This document shows positions 40,902 through 49,983 of a stretch of DNA of 64,000 nt, in pieces; position 1 is the stretch's first letter; every line of letters begins with the position of its first letter. The notes beneath the pieces were generated by a model. The model saw nothing but the letters and a program-made list of their open reading frames with translations, ran no database searches and was not told where the DNA came from. The stretch spans positions 1 to 64,000 of the forward strand of contig NZ_JAQBNR010000004.1 of the NCBI RefSeq assembly GCF_028288465.1, in the 5' to 3' direction. A program made the translations under genes and the position numbers. The stretch is from Ferruginibacter sp. (GTDB lineage Bacteria > Bacteroidota > Bacteroidia > Chitinophagales > Chitinophagaceae).

Positions 40902-41424
40902 GTTGCAGTTTTTTTTTGATGTTTATTTCAAACAGACTGAGGGAAATACAATCATAATGTTTGGGTAGGCTTACATCATTCATTTTTGCTGATATGCCCA
41001 TAAAAGTAAAGCCACAACCCTGGTAGTGGTCAATCAGTTTCTGGTTATCTCCCCAGGTGTCCATCCGCACATAATCAATCCCGTTTTTTACGCAATAATC
41101 AATCGCCCACTTCACTATATGCTTCACATAATTATTGCCATGAAACGCGGGATGGGTAACAATTCTGTGAATGTAGATGGCTTTGTCTTTATCTTTTTCG
41201 CCCCATATGGCGGGATCATTGAAGGTGATGGCAAATATGCAAACCACTTTTTCATCCTGTACAATTTTAAACTGCCTGTTTTCTTTTATCTCCTTTTCGA
41301 TAACCGGTAAATCAAATCCCTGCCAGTGTTTATTGAACTTAGTTTTTTGATAGGCAATGGCGTGATCGTAAAATTCAAATATGGTATTGACGTCGTGTTC
41401 GTTGCTGTTGATTATTTGCATCAT
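40888..41424 (-). CDS. GNAT family N-acetyltransferase
   Basis: 178 residues. GNAT fold: IYIHRIVTHPAFHGNNYVKHIVKWAIDYCVKNGIDYVRMDTWGDNQKLIDHYQGCGFTFMG (read as IYIHRIVTHPAFHGNNYV, then GIDYVRMDTWGDNQKLIDHY, then GCGFTFMG), which gives the acetyl-CoA pyrophosphate loop and the C-terminal strand pair. The loop lacks a classical Q-x-x-G-x-G/A. Starts ATG 41424 or 41421; the longer frame to 41535 has no family residues. Coupled to the methyltransferase; a joint substrate is possible but not shown. Confidence 0.85.
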   Translation of the reverse strand: MMQIINSNEHDVNTIFEFYDHAIAYQKTKFNKHWQGFDLPVIEKEIKENRQFKIVQDEKVVCIFAITFNDPAIWGEKDKDKAIYIHRIVTHPAFHGNNYVKHIVKWAIDYCVKNGIDYVRMDTWGDNQKLIDHYQGCGFTFMGISAKMNDVSLPKHYDCISLSLFEINIKKKLQHGNV

Positions 41425-41751
41425 CGGTGTTTTGTTTAATTGTATCCGGGGTAAAACTGGTTGCCCAAATGGTATGCTTGTGCTCTGCAAAAATAGCGGA
41501 AGTATCGAAACTAGGGTAACCGGGCAAACGCTCACTGACCAATCCTGGATTCAACTAAAGCACTATTAACTGTTTTTAGCATTGCGCTCTACCAACATAA
41601 AAATAAGCCCGCTATTATTAAATTAGTACAAAAAATAATGTAAGATTTAAACTATTGTTTAAATAAAACTTTTGTGTGTTTTACTTATTGAATGAATTTT
41701 ATCTTTTTTAATTTTTTATTAAGACCTTTGAAAGAACCAAAACAACACATA
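41425..41751. other. 327-nt divergent spacer between the GNAT and TonB receptor genes
   Basis: No coding frame supported. The right half is very AT-rich. It contains AGACCTTTGAAAGA (41722-41735), the same 14 nt that precede the NamZ-type gene (33158-33171). No exact TAnnTTTG box and no recognised riboswitch. Confidence 0.5.
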
Positions 41752-44628
41752 ATGAAAAAGCCAATCCTCTCATTAATTATTCTTTTTTGTGCACACGTAG
41801 TTTTTGCCCAACAAACCTACACGGTGAAGGTTACAGATGCAAAGACTGGTAATCCGCTATCCGGCGTTTCTGCTAAGATAAAGTCAACCAAGAAAGGTGT
41901 TATTTCAAATACGGATGGAATTATAAAAATTGAAGGCAATAGCAATGACGTATTGGAGATAAGTTCAGTTGGTTATGCAAGCCAGTCGGTTGTTCTAAAA
42001 AGTGAATCAAATATTTCAATTGCCCTGGCAGCTGCTTTGGTGGAGTTGGGCGACGTTGCCATATTAGGTACCCGCGGTGCACCGAGAGCAAAAACTGAAA
42101 CCGCTGTTCCGGTAGACATCATTAAAATAAACCAGGTTGGTTTACCCACCGCCAAAATGGATTTAACTTCTATCTTGAATATGGCTGCTCCTTCGTTTAA
42201 CTATAATAAACAAAGTGGTGCTGATGGTGCTGATCATATAGATATAGGTACGCTTCGCGGGCTCGGTGCCGATCATACATTGGTATTAATAAATGGAAAA
42301 AGAAGGCATTCTACGGCCTTTGTAGGTCTATTTGGCACCCGTGGGCGTGCAGGTTCAGGTGTAGACCTGAATGGATTTCCACAAGCCGAGGTTGACAGGA
42401 TAGAAATTCTCCGGGATGGTTCCTCTGCACAATACGGCTCAGATGCCATTGCTGGTGTAATCAACATTATTTTAAAGAAAGACATCAATCACTTATCAGT
42501 CAATGCCGGATGGAGCGGCTATTATGACACAAAAAATAATTCCCGGAAATTTAATGGAAATAACGATTATTATACAGGCGGTGCAATTGATGGCGGTACT
42601 TTTTCAGCTTCATTAAATCACGGACTAGCAATTGGAAAAAATGGTGGATTTATTAATTATTCTTTCGATTACCGCACGCAAGGCAAAACCTACCGGGCGG
42701 CACCCGTATCTGCGAACTACGCAACTGACAAAGATGCCCTACCTTATGTAAATACCGGAAGAAGAGCATTTGGTGACGGATCTATTGCTGCCGGTGGTGT
42801 TATGTATAATATGGAAATACCTACAAGCGCAAGTAAGAAAACTACGTTTTATTCTTTTGGTGGCTACAACTATAAAGCATCGGATGCATTTGCTTATACC
42901 AGGGAATGGAGCGCAAAGCCTGAACGTTTTCCTGTAACGGAAAATGCCACTTTAATAAATGTTCCCTCAATAATGCGTTCTACAAAAGACGGAAGTATTT
43001 ATTACAATCCTCATATTCAAACGCACATCCGGGATGCCTCGCTGGCCATGGGAATTAAAGGGAGTGCGGGAAATGACTGGAGCTGGGATGTAAGTAACAA
43101 TACCGGAAGTAACAACTTTCATTATTATGGTGATAAAACTTTCAATGCTTCTGTGATAGGCAACACTTCTCAAACACATTTTGATGATGGAGGCTTTAGC
43201 TTTTTGCAAAACACTACCAATCTTGATTTCAGCAAGTCCATTAATACTGTTGCACAAGGCCTTAATATAGCTTTCGGCAGCGAGTTCAGGTATGAACAAT
43301 ATAAAATCTTTAAAGGAGAAGACAGATCGTATAAAGGTTATCATCCAGCGGCTATGCTTTACCCCAATTTGCTTCCTGCAAATGCTACAGCAGATGATAC
43401 AACAAACGCTACCAGAACACCTGCCTCGGGTTCGCAGGGCTTTCCGGGCTTTAGTAACACAGATGAAGTAAACGCACATCGCACTAATATCGGTTTCTAC
43501 GCTGATGCGGAACTGAATGTTACAAAAAAATGGCTGGTAGATGGAGCTGCCCGTTTTGAAAATTATTCTGACTTTGGATCAGTACTAACCGGCAAGCTGG
43601 CAACACGTTACAAACTCGCTGATAACTTTAATATTCGCGGTTCTGTAAGCACAGGTTTCCGGGCGCCTTCACTTGCGCAGATAAATTTTAGTAATACACT
43701 TACGTCTTTCAGTAGTGGTGCATTGGTTCAGTCCCTGATAGCACCCAATACAAGTCCAATTGCAAGGGCAGCTGGTGTACCCAAGTTGAAACAGGAAAAG
43801 TCAATAAACGCCAGCTTAGGTTTTACATATAAACCGGCAAGAGCCTTTACTATAACAGTGGATGGGTATGTAGTTAAAATGAAAGATCGTGTTGTATTAT
43901 CAGGCCTGTTTAACAAAAACGACAATACGTTGCCTGTGGCGTTTACGTCGCAGTTTCCAAGCGAAGTAAGTACAGCGCAATTTTTTGCAAATGCTGTAAA
44001 CACAACTAACTATGGTTTGGATATTGTGGGCGATTATACAAAAAAATGGGGTGTAAACACGCTACATTTTTTACTGGCAGGAAATTTTCAAAAGATAAAT
44101 ATTGATAAGATTAATGTTCCATTAGCATTAAACGGAACACAACTGAATCGTAAAACATTTTATAGCGACCGTGAGGAAGCCTTCCTGAAAGCTTCTGCGC
44201 CCAATAGTAAAGTTTCTTTGGGTATTGATTACACAACTGGTGCCCTTGGATTTAAAGCCCAGTTCACTTCTTTTGGTAAAATAGTGCTGCTTGGTTTTGG
44301 AGACGGCGAATCACCGGCAGGAGACAATCCCAACTATTCCGGTATCAATCCACAGGTTCCGGCTGATGACGGATCTGGTTATGTTCCGGAAGTATTTAAT
44401 TACAACGGAAAAATAACTACCGATGTTGCCGTATCATATAAATTCTGCAAAAGGGTAACGTTGTTTTTAGGCGCAGACAATGTGTTTAACCTGCATCCTG
44501 ATTTAGGTGTAAATCAAAAAGCAAAAACTTGGTTTGTCGGCGATAACGAATCTGGAGGCCCATGGGATTCCGTTCAAATGGGTTTTAATGGCAGAAGATT
44601 ATTTACCAAACTGGCTTTTAATTTTTAG
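41752..44628 (+). CDS. TonB-dependent outer-membrane receptor
   Basis: 958 residues. Signal peptide MKKPILSLIILFCAHVVFA; CarboxypepD_reg-like domain at about residues 23-100 (YTVKVTDAKTGNPLSGVS); plug domain at about 125-240 (DIIKINQVGLPTAKM, IGTLRGLGADHTLVLINGKRRHS, VDRIEILRDGSSAQYGSDAIAGVINIILKK in part); then a 22-strand barrel that ends with MGFNGRRLFTKLAFNF. No SusD-like gene follows, so it is not part of a standard glycan-uptake pair. The ligand is unknown. ATG 41752 is chosen because the signal peptide starts there. A strong terminator follows. ExbB/ExbD at 28-30 kb could power it. Confidence 0.92.
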   Translation: MKKPILSLIILFCAHVVFAQQTYTVKVTDAKTGNPLSGVSAKIKSTKKGVISNTDGIIKIEGNSNDVLEISSVGYASQSVVLKSESNISIALAAALVELGDVAILGTRGAPRAKTETAVPVDIIKINQVGLPTAKMDLTSILNMAAPSFNYNKQSGADGADHIDIGTLRGLGADHTLVLINGKRRHSTAFVGLFGTRGRAGSGVDLNGFPQAEVDRIEILRDGSSAQYGSDAIAGVINIILKKDINHLSVNAGWSGYYDTKNNSRKFNGNNDYYTGGAIDGGTFSASLNHGLAIGKNGGFINYSFDYRTQGKTYRAAPVSANYATDKDALPYVNTGRRAFGDGSIAAGGVMYNMEIPTSASKKTTFYSFGGYNYKASDAFAYTREWSAKPERFPVTENATLINVPSIMRSTKDGSIYYNPHIQTHIRDASLAMGIKGSAGNDWSWDVSNNTGSNNFHYYGDKTFNASVIGNTSQTHFDDGGFSFLQNTTNLDFSKSINTVAQGLNIAFGSEFRYEQYKIFKGEDRSYKGYHPAAMLYPNLLPANATADDTTNATRTPASGSQGFPGFSNTDEVNAHRTNIGFYADAELNVTKKWLVDGAARFENYSDFGSVLTGKLATRYKLADNFNIRGSVSTGFRAPSLAQINFSNTLTSFSSGALVQSLIAPNTSPIARAAGVPKLKQEKSINASLGFTYKPARAFTITVDGYVVKMKDRVVLSGLFNKNDNTLPVAFTSQFPSEVSTAQFFANAVNTTNYGLDIVGDYTKKWGVNTLHFLLAGNFQKINIDKINVPLALNGTQLNRKTFYSDREEAFLKASAPNSKVSLGIDYTTGALGFKAQFTSFGKIVLLGFGDGESPAGDNPNYSGINPQVPADDGSGYVPEVFNYNGKITTDVAVSYKFCKRVTLFLGADNVFNLHPDLGVNQKAKTWFVGDNESGGPWDSVQMGFNGRRLFTKLAFNF

Positions 44629-44650
44629 ACCTCAGTTAATTATTAAAAAT

Positions 44651-44681
44651 AAAAATGGGTTGGCAATGCCAACCCATTTTT
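44651..44681 (+). terminator. Intrinsic terminator of the TonB receptor gene (bidirectional)
   Basis: Perfect 14-bp stem AAAAATGGGTTGGC / GCCAACCCATTTTT with a 3-nt loop. T runs occur on both strands. It sits between the receptor and the convergent cargo gene. Confidence 0.92.
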
Positions 44682-44786
44682 ATTAACGTCAGCATTGATA
44701 CAATGCTATTGTATGTAATGATATGCGGGAAAAAGAACGAAGCTTCAAAACATCTTCTCTGAATCTTACTCTTACAACTTTTCTTA

Positions 44787-46730
44787 TCAGCGGACAATCA
44801 TAACAGTTCCTTTTAAAATTCCCGGAAACTGGTGCAGGTTAATATAATATACGTACGATCCTGCTGCAACAGGTGCTCCTTTAAACATACCATCCCAGGG
44901 TGTATTGGTATTTTTATTTTGAAATACTTTTTGGCCAAACCGGTTAAATACGGTTAACTCAAATACGGGAAAAGCCGCCAATGCGGGAATCTTCCAGGTA
45001 TCATTTAAACCGTCACCATTGGGTGAAAAAGCAGTTGGTATATAAATATCATTAAAAACAAATACATGCATTGCATCTGTGGCTGTGCCGCAACCGTTGG
45101 CAGAGCTTACGGTTACGGTATAATCAATATCCGCCGTTGGGTTCGCCATTGGCTGCAGCAACTGCGGATTATCCAGATTAACAGCCGGCTGCCAGGAATA
45201 ACTTACTGACTGGCCGGTAGCACTGCCTTCAAGTAAAACCGTGCGTCCTTTTATGATGGTTTTATCCGGCCCAGCATTAGCAGTGGGTCTTTCATTCACG
45301 GTAACCTGCACCGTTGCAGTATCTGTGCAGGCAAACTGGTTACTGACGGTTACCAGGTATTGTGTGGTGTTCACCGGTGATGCAACAGGATTTGAAATGC
45401 TGGCAGATGATAAGGCTGTGGGTGGTGACCATGCATAACCTGTACCACCCCCGGCATTCAGCTGAACAGCATCGCCGGCGCAAATTATTTTTGAAGAGAA
45501 GCTGACCGTAGCGGTTGGCACAGGGTTTACTTGTACAACGGTTGAATCAAGTTGAGAACAGCCGCTGCTATTGGTTACCAGCACAAAATACTTACCTGCC
45601 TGCGCCTGCTGAACAGCATTGATGTTAACAGATGTACCACTATCTGAATAATTACCCGGCCCTGTCCATGCATATTGGGTGCCGTCTGTAGCAGCCAGCA
45701 CAAGGTTACTGCCTTCACAGACAGGTCCATTGTTATTGGCATCCGGTACCGGATTCGCTACTATGTTCACAAATAAAGGATCAGCCACCACCCTGCATTG
45801 TAACGATGCCGCATTCCCGATTTCTGATGCTGTTAATCTGTACCCATAATTACCTGGCGCGGCATTGGCCGCAAAGTTTTTTGAAAGTACAGTTGTATTG
45901 GCTCCCGGAATATCCGTCCACGTGCCGCTATTTAGATTTTGCTGCCACTGAAATACAGGGCTATTGAAGCCCGGCGATACATTGCAGGTAAATACAAATG
46001 CCTTTGCCTGCCCTTCGCAAACCACCACCGTTGTATTGGCATTGCCGGTAATGGAAGGCGTAAGTTTAGGGCCACAGGCACGGAAAGTAATATCATCCAA
46101 GGCAAGGTCGTTGCCACATCCGCCGGGAGCATTGTTGAATATTCGCAGCACAACATCTGATACGCTTGCCGGTGTAGTAAAGAAGAAACCGAACTGCTGC
46201 CACACCGGGCTGCTTTGAGAAGGAATGTCACCGCTGTTATAGGTTTGCAAAATGGTGCCGTCTGTTTTTTCGATAGAGAAAGTAAGATTGGGTTTATTGC
46301 CGTTGTTATTGCATGCTGATTGAAGCAATACGTTTACCACCCAGGCAGCAAATTCGTAGGTAGTATTGCCACACAAACCCTTCACCGTGTCCAGGTAAAA
46401 CGCACTGGGATCGATAGACGCATTCACCAGCATAAAATACCCGTTTCCATTACCTGTATGATCGGATGTAAGGCTATGCCAGGTGTTACCGAAGCAGGCT
46501 ATGGTATTATTTCTTACTGTATAAAAGCCGTCGCCCGGACAATCGTTGCCGAAGTACTTATAGGCAGTAGTTGCAGCAGATAAACTGGGACCAGGATTGG
46601 ATCCAGATCCAAAAGTGATATTAACGATGGGATCTCCCAAACTACCCTGGCAAAGCTGTGCATCTAGAGAGAGGCTGGTAATAAATAACAAAACAAATAC
46701 AATCAAGAAAAAATTAAATCCTTTTCTCAC
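44787..46730 (-). CDS. T9SS type B cargo protein with Ig-like domains
   Basis: 647 residues. Signal peptide (RKGFNFFLIVFVLLFITSLSLDA), an N-terminal domain of adhesion type (NITFGSGSNPGPSLSAATTAYKYF in part; FYLDTVKGLCGNTTYEFAAWV, GNDLALDDITFRACGP), then PKD/Ig-like repeats rich in Asn, Thr and Val at about residues 230-555. The C-terminus FNDIYIPTAFSPNGDGLNDTW, FELTVFNRFGQKVFQ, WDGMFKGAPVAAGSYVYYI is the gliding-motility-associated (CHU_C) sorting domain, so it is secreted by the type IX system (porV here). Start is GTG at 46730; no ATG is available before the signal peptide. A putative surface adhesin. Confidence 0.92.
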   Translation of the reverse strand: MRKGFNFFLIVFVLLFITSLSLDAQLCQGSLGDPIVNITFGSGSNPGPSLSAATTAYKYFGNDCPGDGFYTVRNNTIACFGNTWHSLTSDHTGNGNGYFMLVNASIDPSAFYLDTVKGLCGNTTYEFAAWVVNVLLQSACNNNGNKPNLTFSIEKTDGTILQTYNSGDIPSQSSPVWQQFGFFFTTPASVSDVVLRIFNNAPGGCGNDLALDDITFRACGPKLTPSITGNANTTVVVCEGQAKAFVFTCNVSPGFNSPVFQWQQNLNSGTWTDIPGANTTVLSKNFAANAAPGNYGYRLTASEIGNAASLQCRVVADPLFVNIVANPVPDANNNGPVCEGSNLVLAATDGTQYAWTGPGNYSDSGTSVNINAVQQAQAGKYFVLVTNSSGCSQLDSTVVQVNPVPTATVSFSSKIICAGDAVQLNAGGGTGYAWSPPTALSSASISNPVASPVNTTQYLVTVSNQFACTDTATVQVTVNERPTANAGPDKTIIKGRTVLLEGSATGQSVSYSWQPAVNLDNPQLLQPMANPTADIDYTVTVSSANGCGTATDAMHVFVFNDIYIPTAFSPNGDGLNDTWKIPALAAFPVFELTVFNRFGQKVFQNKNTNTPWDGMFKGAPVAAGSYVYYINLHQFPGILKGTVMIVR

Positions 46731-46808
46731 AAGTCTCTTTTTGTGAAGTTAATAATATTGGGTCGCCGTAAAACTCACGGGGGGGAAAGGTAAATAATTT
46801 ACCGGCGT

Positions 46809-47909
46809 TTATTTAGCAATAGCCACTCCGATAAATGAATCTGCCGTACCATAATACAAATACCATTTGTCTTTAAAATAAACAAGCCCTTCAGAAAAGG
46901 TAGTTCCGGCCGCATACTGACCTGTTATTTCATGGGGCAGCGATGGCCTTAACAGACAGGTATCCGTTCTGAAAACAACTTTTTCCATATCGTTGATATC
47001 AAATACTGCTTCACCGACGGAATAGGTTCCTTTGGGCAAGGATGGATCTGCTTTTTCGTTCTCAGCATTTTTACCATTGTACAATAATAATATGCCTTTA
47101 TCTGTCACCAATGCCGGAGGGCCGCATTCGGTAAGATCACTGTCGAACTTACCCGGCCGGGTAATCATTGCTTGTCTTAATTTGCCATCGTTATCAACCA
47201 ATGGATACCAGTCGGATAAATTGGTTGACCATGCCAGGTTTACAAAATGTTCGCCCCAGTACATCCAGTATTTATTATTAATCTTTGCCAGTATCGGTCG
47301 TCCATTTCTCATTTTAGTAACCATCGAAGCAGACTTCGATGCCATATTTAAAAATTTACCTTTATAAGCAACGGCAAAAGCAGGTCCTTTTTTCGTCCAG
47401 TGAAAAAGATCTTTTGACATAGCGATGGATAAACGGGGCACATCATAATTCCAGGCAGTAAACGCCATTACATAACGGCCATCTTCAGTTTCTACAACTC
47501 TTGGATCTTCGCAGCCGCCGGGATAATCGTACTGCTTAAACGGGCTGTTATCCGGGAATAAAACCGGCCTGGGGAAATGTTTGAAATGAATGCCATCGCT
47601 ACTAACGGCAAGGCCTATACGCGAAGTTCGCCCACCCAGGATGGCTGCGGGATTATCTTCGCTTCGGGTAAACAAATATACCTTGCCATTTTTTACAACA
47701 GCCGCGGGATTAAATACATCGGCCTTCTGCCATTTAACCATTGCCTTTTTTAGCGAATCATAAAACACCAATGAAGAGTCGGCTTTTAAAATGGGTGTTG
47801 ATACTGGTTTGTAAAACGCAGACAAATCAGCCAGTTTTGCCTTTTGAGCCAATAAGAAAACAGGCCATAAAAATATACTAAGGCAATAAATTATTTTTTT
47901 CATATGCAA
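46809..47909 (-). CDS. Exported GH130-like glycosidase/phosphorylase
   Basis: 366 residues. Signal peptide MKKIIYCLSIFLWPVFLLA, then a five-bladed beta-propeller: DVFNPAAVVKNGKVYLFTRSEDNPA, RIGLAVSSDGIHFKHFPRPVLFP (part), GGCEDPRVVETEDGRYVMAFTAW, KFDSDLTECGPPALVTDKGILLLYNG and KWYLYYGTADSFIGVAIA. ExDPR and the terminal YYGTADSFIGVA match family GH130 (mannoside phosphorylases and related hydrolases). The exact substrate is unknown. Exported GH130 members in Bacteroidota act on mannosides. ATG 47909 or 47903. It follows the CHU_C cargo gene's start by 79 nt on the same strand. Confidence 0.85.
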   Translation of the reverse strand: MHMKKIIYCLSIFLWPVFLLAQKAKLADLSAFYKPVSTPILKADSSLVFYDSLKKAMVKWQKADVFNPAAVVKNGKVYLFTRSEDNPAAILGGRTSRIGLAVSSDGIHFKHFPRPVLFPDNSPFKQYDYPGGCEDPRVVETEDGRYVMAFTAWNYDVPRLSIAMSKDLFHWTKKGPAFAVAYKGKFLNMASKSASMVTKMRNGRPILAKINNKYWMYWGEHFVNLAWSTNLSDWYPLVDNDGKLRQAMITRPGKFDSDLTECGPPALVTDKGILLLYNGKNAENEKADPSLPKGTYSVGEAVFDINDMEKVVFRTDTCLLRPSLPHEITGQYAAGTTFSEGLVYFKDKWYLYYGTADSFIGVAIAK

Positions 47910-48007
47910 AGGTTGTTTCTTACAACAACGCTCAATTTACTCTTTACTGCTGATATCAGGTCTTGTTGTAAAAGATTTTCATTTCATCAATATTGTCTGC
48001 CGGGCAT

Positions 48008-48038
48008 AAAAAAGCCCGCAGCCGATACAACTGCGGGC
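48008..48038 (-). terminator. Terminator of the beta-propeller gene
   Basis: Perfect 8-bp stem GCCCGCAG / CTGCGGGC; on the minus strand it is followed by six T residues. It lies 25 nt after the stop at 48064. Confidence 0.9.
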
Positions 48039-48063
48039 GGGTATTTTTAAAAATTGAATACAG

Positions 48064-49077
48064 TTATTGTCCAAAGACCAATACCTGAAAAGTGCCGGCA
48101 ATCATTTTAGGCCTGCCACCGCCTGCAGGTGCAGCTTCAAGGTCTGCAGCAGGCAAATATATTTTGTGTGTTGCTTCATCTACTGCAATTGTTCTGGCAG
48201 ATCTTTTTGTTGTGATGGTAGCCACCGTTTCAAATTTACCGCCAGCAACTTGTTTCACTACTGTCATAGTTCCTTCACCATTGCTGGTGTAAATCAACTG
48301 CTGCGCCGCATCATATCCCACACCATCGCAACCTGCACCAATTGCTATTTTATCCACAACCTTTCCATTAGCTGCATTGATGATCATCAATAATTTATTA
48401 TCACCACAGCCGGCAAAAAGCATGTTGGCTTTTGCATCGTATACCAGTCCTGTTGGCGCTTCACCCGGTAAAATTGACCAATGCTTTTCGACTGTATTTT
48501 TCGTAATATCAACCATTATTATTTCATTCTTATCCTCAATGTTTACAAATATTTTGCCCTTGTTATTACTTACTGCTGTTTCCGGCTTTCCGCCTACCGC
48601 AATGGTGGCAACCACTTTTTCTGTTAATGGATCAATTACAGAAAGATCCTTGCTCCGGCCATTGCAGGTAATAATTTTTTTGGAGAACTCGTCATAAAAA
48701 ATAGCATCCGGATTTTCGCCTGTTGCAATTTGAGACAGCACAGCATTGGTATTTAAATCAAACACAGTCACATTATTTAACCTTCCATTGCTTGTGTACC
48801 CTTTATTTAAAGAAGGAATAAATGCAATGCCATGAACCCCTGTGGTATTGGGTATAACACCTACGGAATCACCTGTTGTTTTATCCAGGATATTTACTTG
48901 TCCGCCATGCGAAACGAATAACTTATTTGAGTTGGGTAGTAAGGCAAGATAATCCCAGCCCCCCTCGCTTTTTATGTGAAAAGTATTTAGCAAATGGATT
49001 TTATCAGGTTGTGCCGTAGCTATCGTGGCAGTTCCAACCATCAGTACTGTAGAAATAATTAATCTGGCAAGTTGCAT
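48064..49077 (-). CDS. YncE-like exported beta-propeller protein
   Basis: 337 residues. Signal peptide MQLARLIISTVLMVGTATIATA, then about seven repeats of the YVTN type (KLFVSHGGQVNILDKTTGD, NNVTVFDLNTNAVLSQIATGENPD, LSVIDPLTEKVVATIAVGGKPETA, IIMVDITKNTVEKHWSI, LLMIINAANGKVVDKIAIG). It resembles YncE, a periplasmic propeller. Function unknown; propellers of this class often bind ligands or DNA rather than catalyse. Single gene, divergent from the response regulator. Confidence 0.85.
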   Translation of the reverse strand: MQLARLIISTVLMVGTATIATAQPDKIHLLNTFHIKSEGGWDYLALLPNSNKLFVSHGGQVNILDKTTGDSVGVIPNTTGVHGIAFIPSLNKGYTSNGRLNNVTVFDLNTNAVLSQIATGENPDAIFYDEFSKKIITCNGRSKDLSVIDPLTEKVVATIAVGGKPETAVSNNKGKIFVNIEDKNEIIMVDITKNTVEKHWSILPGEAPTGLVYDAKANMLFAGCGDNKLLMIINAANGKVVDKIAIGAGCDGVGYDAAQQLIYTSNGEGTMTVVKQVAGGKFETVATITTKRSARTIAVDEATHKIYLPAADLEAAPAGGGRPKMIAGTFQVLVFGQ

Positions 49078-49293
49078 ACTATTAAGTTTACAATAAAGTT
49101 AATTACAGATTCTGAAGTAATACTGAAGATATTTGCTTCCACCCGATGAATGACTGTTGCCCGGCAGTTTACACTGGTTAGTTATACTGTTTTTAACCAG
49201 GGCCAACTTACCTTCCGTTTGTCAACCGGTGTAATTTTTTTTGAATTGTTTGTATAAACAGATTTACCACAGAATTATCTTTTATTTTTAAGG

Positions 49294-49971
49294 ATGAAGC
49301 TGCTGATAATAGAAGATGAACAAGCATTGAGAGATGCCATACAACAATACATGGAAACCCAGGGCTACCTGTGCGAAATTGCAGGCAACTTTGAGGAAGC
49401 CATGGATAAGATTGATTACTATGAATACGATTGCATTGTTGTTGACATTGGCCTGCCTATGGGCAGTGGATTGGATATAGTAAAAGAATTAAAATCAATA
49501 AAATCAAAAGCGGGCATCATTATCATTTCTGCAAGGGATGCCGTGGATGATAAAGTAATGGGCTTGCAGCTGGGCAGCGATGATTACCTGACCAAACCTT
49601 TCCATTTATCGGAGTTGAATGCAAGGGTGGCAGCCATTATACGGCGCAGGAATTTTGGTGGAGAAGAAAAGATATTGTTTAACGAAATTGAAATACATCC
49701 TGCGGCAAAATCTGTAAAGATGAATGATAAATACCTTGATTTAACGCAAAAGGAATATGACCTGCTGGTTTATTTTATCAGCAACAGGGGCAGGCTAATC
49801 ACTAAAAGCGCGTTGGCACAACATATTTGGGGAGACCAGTATGATCAGGCAGAGAGTTACGATTTTTTATATACCCACATAAAAAATTTGAGAAAAAAAA
49901 TGATGGAATCGGGTACGGCAGATTACATTAAAAACATTTATGGCACCGGTTATAAGTTTACCGATAATTAA
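49294..49971 (+). CDS. OmpR/PhoB-type response regulator
   Basis: 225 residues. Receiver with LLIIEDEQALRDAI, phospho-acceptor Asp51 in VVDIGLPMG and SDDYLTKPFHLSEL; C-terminal winged-helix DNA-binding domain with LTQKEYDLLVYFISNRGRLITKSALAQHIWG (in part) and IYGTGYKF. Its kinase starts 12 nt downstream. The targets are not shown; the efflux cluster on the opposite strand at 52-58 kb is a possible target. Confidence 0.92.
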   Translation: MKLLIIEDEQALRDAIQQYMETQGYLCEIAGNFEEAMDKIDYYEYDCIVVDIGLPMGSGLDIVKELKSIKSKAGIIIISARDAVDDKVMGLQLGSDDYLTKPFHLSELNARVAAIIRRRNFGGEEKILFNEIEIHPAAKSVKMNDKYLDLTQKEYDLLVYFISNRGRLITKSALAQHIWGDQYDQAESYDFLYTHIKNLRKKMMESGTADYIKNIYGTGYKFTDN

Positions 49972-49983
49972 TGAGTTGTTAAG

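Noticed and set aside
42967-43479. 170-codon minus-strand frame inside the TonB receptor gene
   Set aside because: It is antisense to a well-supported barrel domain, has no recognisable motif and no start context.
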